DNA of 38,743 nucleotides from Bacillota bacterium (GCA_030705805.1 JAUZPY010000006.1:1-38743); one strand, 5' to 3'; positions 14,313 to 23,510 are shown, counted from the first letter of the stretch. Translations and numbers: made by a program. Notes: a model not told the origin generated them from the letters alone.

Positions 14313-15266
14313 ATGAGTTTTAAAATTATAGGTACAGGAAGCTATGTACCGGAGCACATTGTGACAAATGACGACTTAGCTTCAATTGTTGATACTTCTG
14401 ACGAATGGATCACTCAGAGAGTCGGCGTTCATGAAAGAAGAGTGTCCGTAAATGAAACGGCAGCAGATTTAGCTTATAAAGCAGCGTTAAATGCACTTTC
14501 GGAAAGCGGCGTTAAACCTACAGAACTGGACCTTATTATTGCAGCTTCAATATCAGGAGAAACATTATGTCCCACAGTTGCAGGATTCGTTCAGAGCAAG
14601 CTTGGAGCAACCTGTCCTGCATTTGACATTAACTCAGCTTGCAGCGGATTTTTGTTTGCACTGGATGTAGCAGCAGGCTTTTATGCTCGGGGAAATGTTA
14701 AAAAAGCGCTTATAATAGGAGCTGAAAGACTTTCAAAAATTATCGACTGGAAGGACAGAAGTACCTGCGTAATATTCGGTGATGGTGCGGGAGCTGTTGT
14801 AACTGATGCGGGTGATAACTATTTATCATCTAAGATTTGTACAAAAGGCGGCAGCGATGTTATTGAGATTCCAAGCTTTAGCGGTTCGTCACCATTTTAT
14901 GAAAGTCCCGGTAAGAGCCCTTATATCTTTATGCAAGGGCAGGAAACATTTAAGTTTGCGGTTAATGCAATGACTGAAGACGTTAAAGAAGTTGTAAGCA
15001 AGGCAAATTTGAGCCTTGACGATATAAAATACTTTATTCCACATCAGGCAAACATCAGGATTATTCAGTTTGCAAGTAAAAAATTAGGTATTCCCATAGA
15101 TAAGTTTGTTGTAAATATAGAAAAATACGGCAACACATCTGCTGCAAGCGTTCCGATGGCGCTTGATCAGATAAATAAATCCGGCAATTTAAACAGAGGC
15201 GATTTATTGGCTTTATCAGCTTTCGGGGGCGGCCTTTCAAGTGCTGCTTCCATAATAAGATGGTAG
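14313..15266 (+). CDS. fabH: Beta-ketoacyl-ACP synthase III
   Basis: This 317-aa thiolase-fold enzyme starts fatty-acid synthesis by condensing a primer acyl-CoA with malonyl-ACP. The Cys-His-Asn triad is visible at Cys110 (DINSACSGF), His244 (FIPHQANIR) and Asn274 (KYGNTSAAS), close to the Escherichia coli numbering. ATG 14313 has AAGGAG at 7-nt spacing; a frame open to 14271 overlaps operator 5 and is rejected. It is the first gene of a nine-gene operon running to 21404 with gaps of at most about 40 bp. Control is predicted through the TetR operators upstream. Confidence 0.97.
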   Translation: MSFKIIGTGSYVPEHIVTNDDLASIVDTSDEWITQRVGVHERRVSVNETAADLAYKAALNALSESGVKPTELDLIIAASISGETLCPTVAGFVQSKLGATCPAFDINSACSGFLFALDVAAGFYARGNVKKALIIGAERLSKIIDWKDRSTCVIFGDGAGAVVTDAGDNYLSSKICTKGGSDVIEIPSFSGSSPFYESPGKSPYIFMQGQETFKFAVNAMTEDVKEVVSKANLSLDDIKYFIPHQANIRIIQFASKKLGIPIDKFVVNIEKYGNTSAASVPMALDQINKSGNLNRGDLLALSAFGGGLSSAASIIRW

Positions 15267-15303
15267 CCTATAATATAAATTAAAAATTTTGGAGGAAGCA
15301 ACA

Positions 15304-15525
15304 ATGATATTAGAAAAAGTAAAAAAATTATTAGCAGAACACCTTGATATGGATGAATCGGAAATTACCGAAGAAACTACCTTTGAAGATTTGGGTATTG
15401 ATTCACTGGATACCGTTGAAATTCTTATGGAACTGGAAGAAGAGTTCGGTATTGAATTCAAAATGGATGAAGGTAAAAAATCTGTAGGAGATCTTGTAAA
15501 GTATATAAGTTCAAAAAAGGAGTAA
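15304..15525 (+). CDS. acpP: Acyl carrier protein
   Basis: This 73-aa acidic carrier holds growing acyl chains on 4'-phosphopantetheine attached to Ser34 in the canonical motif DLGIDSLDTVEILM. ATG 15304 follows GGAGGAAG at suitable spacing; an in-frame TTG at 15289 lies in the ribosome site itself. It sits 37 bp after fabH and 5 bp before fabK. With its regular LG-x-DSL motif and location it is the probable main carrier for fatty-acid synthesis, while the carrier at 8169 is divergent. Confidence 0.96.
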   Translation: MILEKVKKLLAEHLDMDESEITEETTFEDLGIDSLDTVEILMELEEEFGIEFKMDEGKKSVGDLVKYISSKKE

Positions 15526-15530
15526 TAAAA

Positions 15531-16475
15531 ATGATCAGCACACCAATTTGCGATATGCTTGGTATTAAATATCCGATTTTTCAGGGCGGAATGGCGCATA
15601 TTGCCGATGGCAAATTAGCGGCAGCCGTTTCTAATGCCGGAGGAATTGGTATAATATCAGCAATGAATTGTGACAGTAAATATCTTAAGGAACAAATAAA
15701 TATTGCAAAAAGCTTAACGGATAAGCCTTTTGGTGTAAATGTAATGCTTATGAGCCCATATACAGAGGAGGTTGCGGCATTTTTGGCAGAGGAGAAGGTT
15801 GCCGTTATAACAACAGGTGCCGGAAATCCTTCAAGGTATATGGATATTTGGAATAGAGCAGGAATAAAGGTTATCCCTGTTGTACCGTCTGTAGCATTGG
15901 CAAAGCTTGTTGAAAGAGCAGGAGCCTGCGCAGTTATAGCAGAAGGCGGCGAATCCGGCGGCCATGTAGGAGATTTAACTACAATGGTTCTGGTACCGCA
16001 AGTATCGGATGCTGTAAAAATTCCTGTAATTGCAGCCGGAGGTATCGGGGATGGCAGAGGTGTTGCGGCAGCATTTATGCTTGGAGCAGTTGGAGTACAG
16101 CTTGGCACGAAATTTTTACTTGCTAAGGAATGCAGCGTTCATCAGAACTATAAAAATAAAGTTTTGAAAGCCACAGACATTTCAACAATTGTAACAGGTA
16201 AAAGATTAGGTCATCCTGTAAGGAGTCTTCGCACACCGTTTTCAAGAGAATATTCAAAGTTTGAGTACTCAAATATTTCAGATGAAGACCTTGAAAAGAT
16301 GGCAGTAGGCGCTTTAAGGCTTGCGGCAAAAGAAGGCGATGAGAAAAAAGGATGTTTCCTTGCAGGTCAGATTGCCGGAATGCTTAATAAAGAACAGACA
16401 TCAAAAGAAATAGTTGAAGAAATATTTGAGGAAGCAGAGACTATATTGAATGGAGCTAAAGTATGGGTAAAATAG
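15531..16475 (+). CDS. fabK: Enoyl-ACP reductase II (FMN-dependent)
   Basis: This 314-aa flavoprotein of the nitronate-monooxygenase/IMPDH-like TIM-barrel family reduces the enoyl-ACP double bond, the last step of each elongation cycle. Markers are the N-terminal YPIFQGGMAHIADGKLAAAV, the segment AEGGESGGHVG and VIAAGGIGDGRGVAAAF with the FMN phosphate-binding glycines. FabK is the triclosan-tolerant alternative to FabI; no fabI occurs in the window. The ATG has AAAGGAG upstream. The gene overlaps fabD by 13 bp, giving translational coupling. Confidence 0.96.
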   Translation: MISTPICDMLGIKYPIFQGGMAHIADGKLAAAVSNAGGIGIISAMNCDSKYLKEQINIAKSLTDKPFGVNVMLMSPYTEEVAAFLAEEKVAVITTGAGNPSRYMDIWNRAGIKVIPVVPSVALAKLVERAGACAVIAEGGESGGHVGDLTTMVLVPQVSDAVKIPVIAAGGIGDGRGVAAAFMLGAVGVQLGTKFLLAKECSVHQNYKNKVLKATDISTIVTGKRLGHPVRSLRTPFSREYSKFEYSNISDEDLEKMAVGALRLAAKEGDEKKGCFLAGQIAGMLNKEQTSKEIVEEIFEEAETILNGAKVWVK

Positions 16476-17383
16476 CATTTGTTTTTTCAGGGCAAGGCGC
16501 TCAGTACAGCGGAATGGGCAAATCTTTGTATGATATAAGCAGCGCATCAAAGAACCTCTACGATTATGCAGAATCCATAAGGCAAGGTACAATCGAGCAG
16601 TCATTTAAAGGTACTGATGAAGAGCTGAAACAGACAAAAAATACGCAGCCATGTTTATACTTAGTAGATTTGTCAGCTGCCCTTGCACTTAAAGAACAGG
16701 GCATAAATGCAGATGCAGTAGCAGGCTTTTCGTTAGGAGAAATAGCTGCACTTGCATTTGGCAATGCTTATTCTGCCGAGGATGGTTTTAAAATCGTTGT
16801 AAAAAGAGGCCAGTTTATGCAAGAGGCCTCCGGAAAGCATGATACAAAAATGGCAGCGGTTTTAAAGCTTGACAGCGAAACAATTGAAAAAGTCTGCAGT
16901 GAATTTGAAGATGTTTACCCTGTTAATTATAATTCGGCAGGCCAGACGGTTGTGGCAGGTAAAAGTGATGAACTTGAGCTTTTCAAGGAAAAAATGAAAG
17001 AATACCCTTGCAGGATTATTGATTTGGCTGTCAGCGGAGCATTTCATTCACCTTTTATGAAAGAGGCTTCGGACAAATTTTCTGAAACACTAAAGGAATT
17101 TAAGTTAAGTAAGCCCGAAATTCCTGTGTATGCAAATTTGACAGCCCTGCCCTACGGGGAGAATGTTGCAGAGATGCTGACAAAGCAGATTATAAGCCCT
17201 GTAAGGTGGCAAAAAACTATTGAAAATATGATAAATGACGGAGTAACAACCTTTATAGAGGTTGGTGCCGGAAAAACATTAAGCGGTCTTATTAAGAAAA
17301 TTTCAAGCGACGTTAAGGTTTATTCCGTTGAAGATGAAGGGTCGCTTTTGGAAACGGTTAAGGCGGTGAAGGAAAATGCTTAA
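16463..17383 (+). CDS. fabD: Malonyl-CoA:ACP transacylase
   Basis: This 306-aa alpha/beta-hydrolase-like enzyme moves malonyl groups from CoA to the carrier protein. The oxyanion-hole motif GQGAQ is at residues 10-14, the nucleophile Ser90 lies in AVAGFSLGE (Phe in place of the more common His or Leu before Ser), and the catalytic His is in GAFHSPFM. It overlaps fabK by 13 bp and fabG by 8 bp. Its malonyl-CoA comes from acetyl-CoA carboxylase, whose carboxyltransferase subunits are at the end of the operon. Confidence 0.96.
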   Translation: MGKIAFVFSGQGAQYSGMGKSLYDISSASKNLYDYAESIRQGTIEQSFKGTDEELKQTKNTQPCLYLVDLSAALALKEQGINADAVAGFSLGEIAALAFGNAYSAEDGFKIVVKRGQFMQEASGKHDTKMAAVLKLDSETIEKVCSEFEDVYPVNYNSAGQTVVAGKSDELELFKEKMKEYPCRIIDLAVSGAFHSPFMKEASDKFSETLKEFKLSKPEIPVYANLTALPYGENVAEMLTKQIISPVRWQKTIENMINDGVTTFIEVGAGKTLSGLIKKISSDVKVYSVEDEGSLLETVKAVKENA

Positions 17384-18110
17384 AGGCAAAACAGCTGTCA
17401 TAACAGGTGCATCAAGAGGAATCGGCAAAGCAATTGCGCTGAAGTTTGCTACTCAAAAAGCCAACGTTGCAATTATATATTGCGGAAACAAGGAAAAAGC
17501 AGATGAAGTGCTGAAAGAAGCATTATCCTTTGGAGTAAATGCCAAGGCTTATAAATGCAATGTAGCCGACTTATCTGAATGCGGTGATACAATAAAACAG
17601 ATTATTGCTGATTTCGGCGGCATTGACATACTTGTAAACAATGCCGGTATAACGAGAGATAAGCTTATGCTTCAGATGGATGAAAGCGATTTTTCCGACG
17701 TTATTGATACAAACCTTAAAGGCGCTTTTAATATGATAAAGTGCTGTTATAAGGAATTTATGAAAAAACGCTATGGTAAGATTATTAATATCAGCTCCGT
17801 AGCCGGTCTTTCGGGAAATGCAGGGCAGACTAACTATTCAGCATCAAAGTCAGGCATTATCGGCCTTTCAAAATCCGTAGCCAAAGAGCTTGCGGGCAGG
17901 AATGTATGCTGTAATGCTATAGCCCCCGGTTTTGTTGAAACTGATATGACTGAAAAATTTAAAGAACACGAAGAAATTTTAAATACAATTCCCCTGAAAA
18001 GAATGGGCAAACCGGAAGAAGTTGCTAATCTTGCAGCCTTTCTTGCGGACGATATATCTGATTACATTACAGGTGAAGTAATCCGCATTGACGGCGGACT
18101 TGCAATGTAG
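17376..18110 (+). CDS. fabG: 3-oxoacyl-ACP reductase
   Basis: This 244-aa short-chain dehydrogenase reduces beta-ketoacyl-ACP with NADPH. Visible elements are the cofactor motif TGASRGIG near residue 11, NNAGIT, the catalytic Ser in IINISSVAG, Tyr and Lys in YSASKSG, and the C-terminal IRIDGGLAM. Length is normal. It starts inside the last codons of fabD (8-bp overlap) and is followed after 12 bp by fabF, which has GGAGGAG as its ribosome site. Confidence 0.97.
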   Translation: MLKGKTAVITGASRGIGKAIALKFATQKANVAIIYCGNKEKADEVLKEALSFGVNAKAYKCNVADLSECGDTIKQIIADFGGIDILVNNAGITRDKLMLQMDESDFSDVIDTNLKGAFNMIKCCYKEFMKKRYGKIINISSVAGLSGNAGQTNYSASKSGIIGLSKSVAKELAGRNVCCNAIAPGFVETDMTEKFKEHEEILNTIPLKRMGKPEEVANLAAFLADDISDYITGEVIRIDGGLAM

Positions 18111-18122
18111 GGAGGAGAACTT

Positions 18123-19352
18123 ATGCGAAAAGTAGTAGTAACAGGAATGGGTGTAATTTCACCCATAGGAAATGATGTCCAAACATTTTGGAATAGCCTC
18201 ATAGAGGGAAAAAACGGTATAGATCAAATTACCCACTTTGATGCAAGCGAATTTAAATGCAAAATTGCAGCCGAAGTAAAGGACTTTGATCCAAGCCTTT
18301 ATATGGAGAAAAGCGATATAAGAAAAACTGACCTTTTTGTTCAGTATGCTTTAGCTGCAGCTTCCCAAGCTGTATCTGACAGTAAAATTCTCGGAGAAAT
18401 AGAACCTGAAAACTTTGGAGTTTATTTTGGCTCCGGTATCGGCGGATTTAACACATTCGCACAGGAACAAATCAACTTAACGGAAAAAGGTCCAAGGCGT
18501 GTTTCTCCTTTATTCATTCCTAAAATGATTTCAAATATTGCGGCAGGAAACATTGCCATTAATTTTAATGCGCAGGGTCCATGCCTGTCAATTACAACTG
18601 CCTGTGCAACAGGAACAAACTGTATCGGTGAGGCATACAGAACCATAAAACACGGTTATGCCGATGCTGTAATTACAGGTGGCTCGGAAGCATCTATAAC
18701 TCCCCTTGGAGTTGCAGGGTTTGTTAACTGTATGGCACTTACGGATTCCGAAGATAAAGACGCTGCATCTATACCCTTTGACAAACGCAGAAGCGGCTTT
18801 GTAATGGGCGAAGGTGCCGGTGCATTGATACTTGAAGAATATGAGCACGCAAAAAAGCGCGGTGCAAAAATATATTGTGAAATAGCAGGATATGGCAGCA
18901 CTTGTGATGCTTTTCATGTTACAGCACCCCATCCCGAAGCTATCGGAGGTGCAAGAGCAATTGCAGATGCAGTAAAAGAGTCCGGCATGGAAAATGAAGA
19001 AAATATCTATATTAACGCTCATGGAACAAGTACCACTTTAAACGATAAGACAGAAACCCTTGCAATTAAAAAAGCACTGGGGGATAAGGCTTATACCGTT
19101 GATATAAGTTCCACAAAATCAATGACAGGTCATATGCTTGGAGCGGCAGGTGCCGTTGAGGCAATCGTTTCGATTTTGACATTGAAAAATGGTATAATTC
19201 CGCCAACCATTAATCTTAAAGAGCCTGATGAAGAGTGCGATTTAAACTATACACCGTTAGTAAGCAAACAAAAGGAAATTAATCTTGCACTTTCGATTTC
19301 CCTTGGATTTGGCGGACATAATGCCTGCATTGCTTTAAAAAAGGAGCAATAA
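18123..19352 (+). CDS. fabF: Beta-ketoacyl-ACP synthase II
   Basis: This 409-aa thiolase-fold condensing enzyme elongates acyl-ACP with malonyl-ACP. The nucleophile Cys161 is in ITTACATGTNC; the two active-site histidines are in INAHGTST and MTGHMLGAAGA. Length is normal. In most Firmicutes accB follows fabF, but here fabZ starts one base after the fabF stop. GGAGGAG precedes the ATG at about 5-nt spacing. Confidence 0.97.
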   Translation: MRKVVVTGMGVISPIGNDVQTFWNSLIEGKNGIDQITHFDASEFKCKIAAEVKDFDPSLYMEKSDIRKTDLFVQYALAAASQAVSDSKILGEIEPENFGVYFGSGIGGFNTFAQEQINLTEKGPRRVSPLFIPKMISNIAAGNIAINFNAQGPCLSITTACATGTNCIGEAYRTIKHGYADAVITGGSEASITPLGVAGFVNCMALTDSEDKDAASIPFDKRRSGFVMGEGAGALILEEYEHAKKRGAKIYCEIAGYGSTCDAFHVTAPHPEAIGGARAIADAVKESGMENEENIYINAHGTSTTLNDKTETLAIKKALGDKAYTVDISSTKSMTGHMLGAAGAVEAIVSILTLKNGIIPPTINLKEPDEECDLNYTPLVSKQKEINLALSISLGFGGHNACIALKKEQ

Positions 19353-19353
19353 T

Positions 19354-19773
19354 ATGGACAGACAGGAAATAATGAAAGTTATTCCTCACAGAGATAATAT
19401 GCTTTTGCTTGATGAGGCATTGCTTCTTGATGGCATTGCTCACGGTAAGAAGAAAATTACCGGTGAAGAATGGTTTTTAAAGGGTCATTTTCCCGGCAAT
19501 CCCATTGTTCCCGGAGTAATACTCTGTGAAATTTTGGCACAGACAACTTGTGCCTGTCTTGCCGATTTAGATATAAAAAATAAAAATACCTTTTTTACGA
19601 GCCTTGATAAAGTAAGATTCAAAAAAAGCGTATTGCCCGGCGATTTATTTGAAACCGAGTGTGAAATAGTAAAAGTTCATGAACCTTTTTATTTTGCCAA
19701 GGGCATAGGAAAAGTAAATGGAGAGGTATGCGTAACAGCTGAATTTTCATTTGCATTAACTGATAAAGCTTAA
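19354..19773 (+). CDS. fabZ: 3-hydroxyacyl-ACP dehydratase
   Basis: This 139-aa hot-dog-fold dehydratase removes water from 3-hydroxyacyl-ACP. The catalytic His is in KGHFPGNPIVPGV and the Glu in LCEILAQT. Length is normal. The AAGGAG site lies in the last codons of fabF. Of the genes usually seen around fabZ in clostridial operons, accB before it and accC after it are both missing; accD follows after 21 bp. Confidence 0.96.
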   Translation: MDRQEIMKVIPHRDNMLLLDEALLLDGIAHGKKKITGEEWFLKGHFPGNPIVPGVILCEILAQTTCACLADLDIKNKNTFFTSLDKVRFKKSVLPGDLFETECEIVKVHEPFYFAKGIGKVNGEVCVTAEFSFALTDKA

Positions 19774-19794
19774 TGGAAGGAGTAACCTTTTAGT

Positions 19795-20616
19795 ATGTTG
19801 AAATTAAATAGTATATTTAACCTTCAAAAAGAAAAAAACGTTGAAGTAATGTTATGTAAAAAATGTAATAGTGAATACTCTTCTGATGAGCTTATGGAAA
19901 ATGACATGATATGCAAAAACTGCGGAACATATTTCAGAATGAATGCAAGGCAAAGAATAAAAAGCATTACAGATGAAGGCAGTTTTGAAGAAATGTTTAA
20001 TGACTTATCAAGCAGTAATTTTTTATCTTTTCCCAATTATACGGAAAAGCTTGAAGCGGCAAAAAAAACAAGCGGAGAAAGCGAAGCTGTTGTTTGTGGC
20101 ACGGCGAAAATAAACGGTATGAAAACAGCAATCTTTGTAATGGACTCAACGTTTATGATGGGAAGCATGGGTATTGTTGTGGGTGAAAAAATTACAAGGA
20201 TATTTGAATATGCAACAGAAGAAAAACTGCCGGTTTTAGGTTTTACAACTTCCGGCGGTGCAAGAATGCAGGAAGGCATATTCTCGCTTATGCAGATGGC
20301 AAAGGTAAGCGGAGCTGTAAAAAGACACAGCAATGAAGGCCTTTTGTATATTGCTGTATTAACCGACCCTACAACCGGAGGAGTAACCGCAAGCTTTGCT
20401 ATGGAAGGTGATATAACAATAGCGGAGCCTAATGCTTTGGTTGGATTTGCAGGGGCAAGGGTAATAGAGCAGACAACGGGACAAAAGTTGCCGGAAGGAT
20501 TTCAGCGTGCGGAATTTTTGATGAACCATGGGTTTGTAGATATGATTGAGAGCAGGAGAAAGCTAAGATATGTAATTTCTAAAATTCTGCTTATGCATGA
20601 CTTTAAAAGAAACTGA
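19795..20616 (+). CDS. accD: Acetyl-CoA carboxylase carboxyltransferase, beta subunit
   Basis: This 273-aa crotonase-fold subunit pairs with AccA to move CO2 from biotin to acetyl-CoA. A four-cysteine zinc ribbon is present at Cys21, Cys24, Cys40 and Cys43 (LCKKC and ICKNC). The oxyanion-hole segment [12 protein letters not shown] and [13 protein letters not shown] are typical. It is slightly shorter than the usual 285-300 aa, mostly at the C-terminus. The stop overlaps or nearly abuts accA. Confidence 0.95.
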   Translation: MLKLNSIFNLQKEKNVEVMLCKKCNSEYSSDELMENDMICKNCGTYFRMNARQRIKSITDEGSFEEMFNDLSSSNFLSFPNYTEKLEAAKKTSGESEAVVCGTAKINGMKTAIFVMDSTFMMGSMGIVVGEKITRIFEYATEEKLPVLGFTTSGGARMQEGIFSLMQMAKVSGAVKRHSNEGLLYIAVLTDPTTGGVTASFAMEGDITIAEPNALVGFAGARVIEQTTGQKLPEGFQRAEFLMNHGFVDMIESRRKLRYVISKILLMHDFKRN

Positions 20617-20630
20617 TGGGATGTGATAAA

Positions 20631-21404
20631 ATGAAAGCTTATGAAAGAGTTTTAAACGCCAGAAAAAGCCAGCGTCCTATGGGCGGCTTCTATATAAAAA
20701 GATTAGTCAATAATTTTCTAGAGCTTCACGGAGATAAGAGATACGGTGACGATAGTGCCATAGTCGGAGGAATCGGCATGATTAATGACATTCCGGTTAC
20801 TGTTATTGCCATGGAGCGCGGCGACACAATTGAGGATCGTATCAAAAGAAATTTCGGATGTCCAAGCCCGGAAGGGTACAGAAAAGCCTTGCGCCTTATG
20901 AAACAAGCTGAAAAGTTTCATAGACCAATCATTTGCTTTATCGGAAGTTCGGGCGCTCACTGCGGAATTGAAGCTGAAGAGCGCGGGCAAGGAGAAGCAA
21001 TAGCAGAGAACTTAATGGAAATGATGGCACTAAAGACCCCCATTATATCAGTTGTTGTAGGCGAGGGGGGAAGCGGAGGTGCGCTTGCGCTGGGTGTTGC
21101 GGATACTGTTATGATGCTTGAAAATTCCGTTTATTCCGTAATTTCTCCCGAAGGCTGCGCAAGTATTTTGTGGAAGGATGCCGCTAAAGCTGATGAAGCA
21201 GCCGAAGCTTTAAAATTAACAGCCGAAGATTTATATAAATTCGGAGTTATTGAAAAAGTAATACCGGAGCGAGAAAAGAATTTTGATGAAATTTGTGACG
21301 ATTTAAAAACCGAAATATTAAATGAACTTAAAGAGAAAATGGAACTATCCCCGGAAAAGCTACTGGATAACAGATACCAAAGATTCAGAAAAATAGGAGC
21401 GTAA
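20631..21404 (+). CDS. accA: Acetyl-CoA carboxylase carboxyltransferase, alpha subunit
   Basis: This 257-aa subunit has the family segments LHGDKRYGDD, FGCPSPEGYRKALRLMKQAE and SVVGEGGSGGALALG. It lacks the N-terminal coiled extension of about 50 residues found in Bacillus AccA, as do other clostridial forms. I prefer ATG 20631, preceded by GGGATGTGA; the in-frame ATG 20616 overlaps the accD stop (TGATG) and would add MGCDK. It ends the operon, with a strong terminator 37 bp on. No accB or accC is in the window, so the biotin half of the enzyme must be encoded elsewhere. Confidence 0.94.
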   Translation: MKAYERVLNARKSQRPMGGFYIKRLVNNFLELHGDKRYGDDSAIVGGIGMINDIPVTVIAMERGDTIEDRIKRNFGCPSPEGYRKALRLMKQAEKFHRPIICFIGSSGAHCGIEAEERGQGEAIAENLMEMMALKTPIISVVVGEGGSGGALALGVADTVMMLENSVYSVISPEGCASILWKDAAKADEAAEALKLTAEDLYKFGVIEKVIPEREKNFDEICDDLKTEILNELKEKMELSPEKLLDNRYQRFRKIGA

Positions 21405-21441
21405 ATAAAATAAGGACTACTCTTATGAATTTATATATAAT

Positions 21442-21492
21442 AGAGAAAAGATGCACTTCTCCTATAGACGAAGTGCATCTTTTCTCTTTCTC
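21442..21492 (+). terminator. Strong terminator of the fab operon
   Basis: A perfect 18-bp stem (21442-21459 with 21470-21487; arms contain AAGATGCACTTC and GAAGTGCATCTT) with a 10-nt loop. The arm ends themselves supply the T-rich tail TTTTCTCTTTCTC. Confidence 0.88.
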
Positions 21493-21542
21493 ATTTTTGG
21501 GAACTTTAAAATACTGCTTACTTTGCTTTTATAATTACTAAA

Positions 21543-21580
21543 AAAATAAATCTGACATCTTAAAATGTCAGATTTATTTT
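21543..21580 (-). terminator. Terminator of the APC permease gene
   Basis: A perfect 16-bp stem (AAAATAAATCTGACAT at 21543-21558, ATGTCAGATTTATTTT at 21565-21580) lies 11 bp beyond the permease stop; on the minus strand it ends in ATTTTTT. Confidence 0.85.
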
Positions 21581-21591
21581 ATATGAAACTG

Positions 21592-22962
21592 TTACTTTAC
21601 CTGTGATGCCTTTTTGTAATTTGACAAGTAATATATTACAGCAAGAGCAAGAACAGCTATGCATATAAGTAAATAATATTTAAAGTTTGGATTAGAAAGG
21701 TTACCGTATAGAATTACAGCAGAGCCTAAGGTTGCAAAAATAGGACAAACTAAACCCCGGAAAAAGTCGGCCTCTTTCTTAAAGAACATCATAATTACTT
21801 TAACATAAAGAACAACATAAAGAACATAAGAAAGGGCTATTGATATATCTGTGACATCCCCGGATCCAAGCAATCCTTTTTTCTGGGTCCAATAGTGAAG
21901 GAATCCCCAGATAGCGGTAACAACGAAGGCAAACAAAGCTGAATTGATAGGCATATCAACTTTCTTATTTAATTTAGATAAACTCTTTGAAAATGGCATC
22001 ATTCCCTGGCGCAGTGAAAGAGAATAGGGCATTCTAAGCAGTCCGAGAACAACACCGTTTACCGTTCCCATAACAGATATAATAACAAATACAGTAAGTA
22101 TATTTGCAACTATCGGGCTAAATAAACTTGCAGCAACTGTAGTTGGAGCCTTATCTCCAAGAGCCATAACCTGCTGCGGACCTAAATAATGGGTAATACC
22201 AAGGAAATATAAAAGATACATTACAAGAACAAATAAAGGACCTGCAATCAGTGCGATTGGCATATTTCTCTTGGAATTTCTGACTTCATGGCATATTGAT
22301 GTTGATACGATCCAGCCGTCATAGCTGAAAGCTATAGGAGCAATGCCGGCAAGCCATGCTGTACCTGTACCGGCAGCAACAGCTGCAGTATTTGCGTTTT
22401 CCAGGCCCTGATTAGCATCACCGAATATAATTCCGCAAACAGCAAGAACAATTAAAGGTATAAGCTTAATAATTGTTGTAGCATCCTGGAAAAAGCCACC
22501 AAACTTTGGTGAAAGTGTGTTATAAATAAAGCATATAATTAAAAACGCATAACCGATTAAAAGCTGAGTTTCCAAAGTGTTGCCAAGCTGAGGAAACAAT
22601 ACGCAAGTATATATGCCTACTACCCATGCAACTACTATAGAAAGTGAAGGCATATAAATAAAAGTTAAAAACCAGCCTGCCGCACAAGATGCTGGCTTTC
22701 CGACAAATTTTTCCGCATATGTAACCAATCCACCGGGTTCATTTGTCTTAGCTGCCAAAAATGCTATCGTTAGTCCCCCAAATATAACTGCGATAGCACC
22801 CAGTATAAATAATAGAACACCAAGTCCAACATTACCGCCAGTAAAACTAAGGACATTGTCTGATTTAAAAAAGATACCTGAACCGATACAGATACCTACA
22901 ATCATTGTTATGGCTGTAAACAAGCCATACTTTTCTTTTTGCTTTTCCATGTTTTTTTGCAT
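21592..22962 (-). CDS. APC-family amino acid permease
   Basis: This 456-aa membrane protein has about twelve transmembrane segments. The first carries the APC signature GICIGSGIFFKSDNVL, and the third is followed by TNEPGGLVTYAEKFVG, as in LAT/YfnA-type amino acid transporters. The substrate is not readable from sequence. An in-frame stop lies just upstream, so ATG 22962 is the first possible start; GGAGGAG is 13-15 nt away, somewhat long. It is monocistronic. Its upstream region holds the 79-bp tandem repeats, each with a -10-like TGTTATAAT pointing toward this gene, so expression is probably set there. Confidence 0.92.
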   Translation of the reverse strand: MQKNMEKQKEKYGLFTAITMIVGICIGSGIFFKSDNVLSFTGGNVGLGVLLFILGAIAVIFGGLTIAFLAAKTNEPGGLVTYAEKFVGKPASCAAGWFLTFIYMPSLSIVVAWVVGIYTCVLFPQLGNTLETQLLIGYAFLIICFIYNTLSPKFGGFFQDATTIIKLIPLIVLAVCGIIFGDANQGLENANTAAVAAGTGTAWLAGIAPIAFSYDGWIVSTSICHEVRNSKRNMPIALIAGPLFVLVMYLLYFLGITHYLGPQQVMALGDKAPTTVAASLFSPIVANILTVFVIISVMGTVNGVVLGLLRMPYSLSLRQGMMPFSKSLSKLNKKVDMPINSALFAFVVTAIWGFLHYWTQKKGLLGSGDVTDISIALSYVLYVVLYVKVIMMFFKKEADFFRGLVCPIFATLGSAVILYGNLSNPNFKYYLLICIAVLALAVIYYLSNYKKASQVK

Positions 22963-23004
22963 TGCTTACGCAATACTCCTCCTCTCTCATATTAAGGTTA
23001 ATCT

Positions 23005-23330
23005 ATTATAACATAAATTACTCCGTAATTTACTTTTTAACATAGGAAATAACTTTCCGCGTCGCTCTGCTTGCGATAAAGTTATTATAACATAAATTAC
23101 TCCATAATTTACTTTTTAAAAATAGGAAATAACTTTCCGCGTCGCTCTGCCTGCGGTAAAGTTATTATAACATAAATTACTCCGTAATTTACTTTTTAAC
23201 ATAGGAAATAACTTTCCGCGTCGCTCTGCCTACGGTAAAGTTATTATAACATAAATTACTCCGTAATTTACTTTTTGGCATAGGAAATAACTTTCCGCGT
23301 CGCTCTGCTCGCGGTAAAGTTATTATAACA
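23005..23330 (-). repeat. 79-bp tandem repeats, four full copies plus a partial, upstream of the APC permease
   Basis: ATTATAACA recurs at 23005, 23084, 23164, 23243 and 23322, a period of 79-80 bp. Each unit holds two palindromes: AAATTAC-TCC-GTAATTT (23015-23031 in copy 1) and a longer hairpin whose arms begin AACTTTCCGC and end TAAAGTT (23051-23083). On the minus strand ATTATAACA reads TGTTATAAT, an extended -10 box, so the array may be five promoter-like boxes in a row facing the permease. Copies differ at a few bases, mostly in loops. The remaining stretch to 23473 is AT-rich with no gene. Confidence 0.9.
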
Positions 23331-23473
23331 TAAAAATTGCAATATTACAATAAAGATTATTCCAAAACTTTACTAATAGAACAAAAAAAGTAATTTTTTG
23401 TCTATTAATTGAATTATTATTTTATTTTTACATTAAATACTATTATATGACAATTTATTTTCTGTAAAACTGA

Positions 23474-23510
23474 AAAAATGCACTATACAAAATTTGTATA
23501 GTGCATTTTT
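23474..23510 (-). terminator. Terminator of the small membrane protein gene
   Basis: AAAAATGCACTATACA (23474-23489) pairs perfectly with TGTATAGTGCATTTTT (23495-23510), directly abutting the minus-strand stop codon. Confidence 0.85.

Noticed and set aside
15581-16108. 175-codon minus-strand frame inside fabK
   Set aside because: Low-complexity Ala/Pro/Ile shadow of the fabK coding strand.
18588-19022. 144-codon minus-strand frame inside fabF
   Set aside because: Cys-rich shadow frame of fabF without a ribosome site; fabF is unambiguous.
23005-23330. CRISPR array
   Set aside because: Units are 79-80 bp and contiguous, with no variable spacers between shorter repeats and no cas genes.
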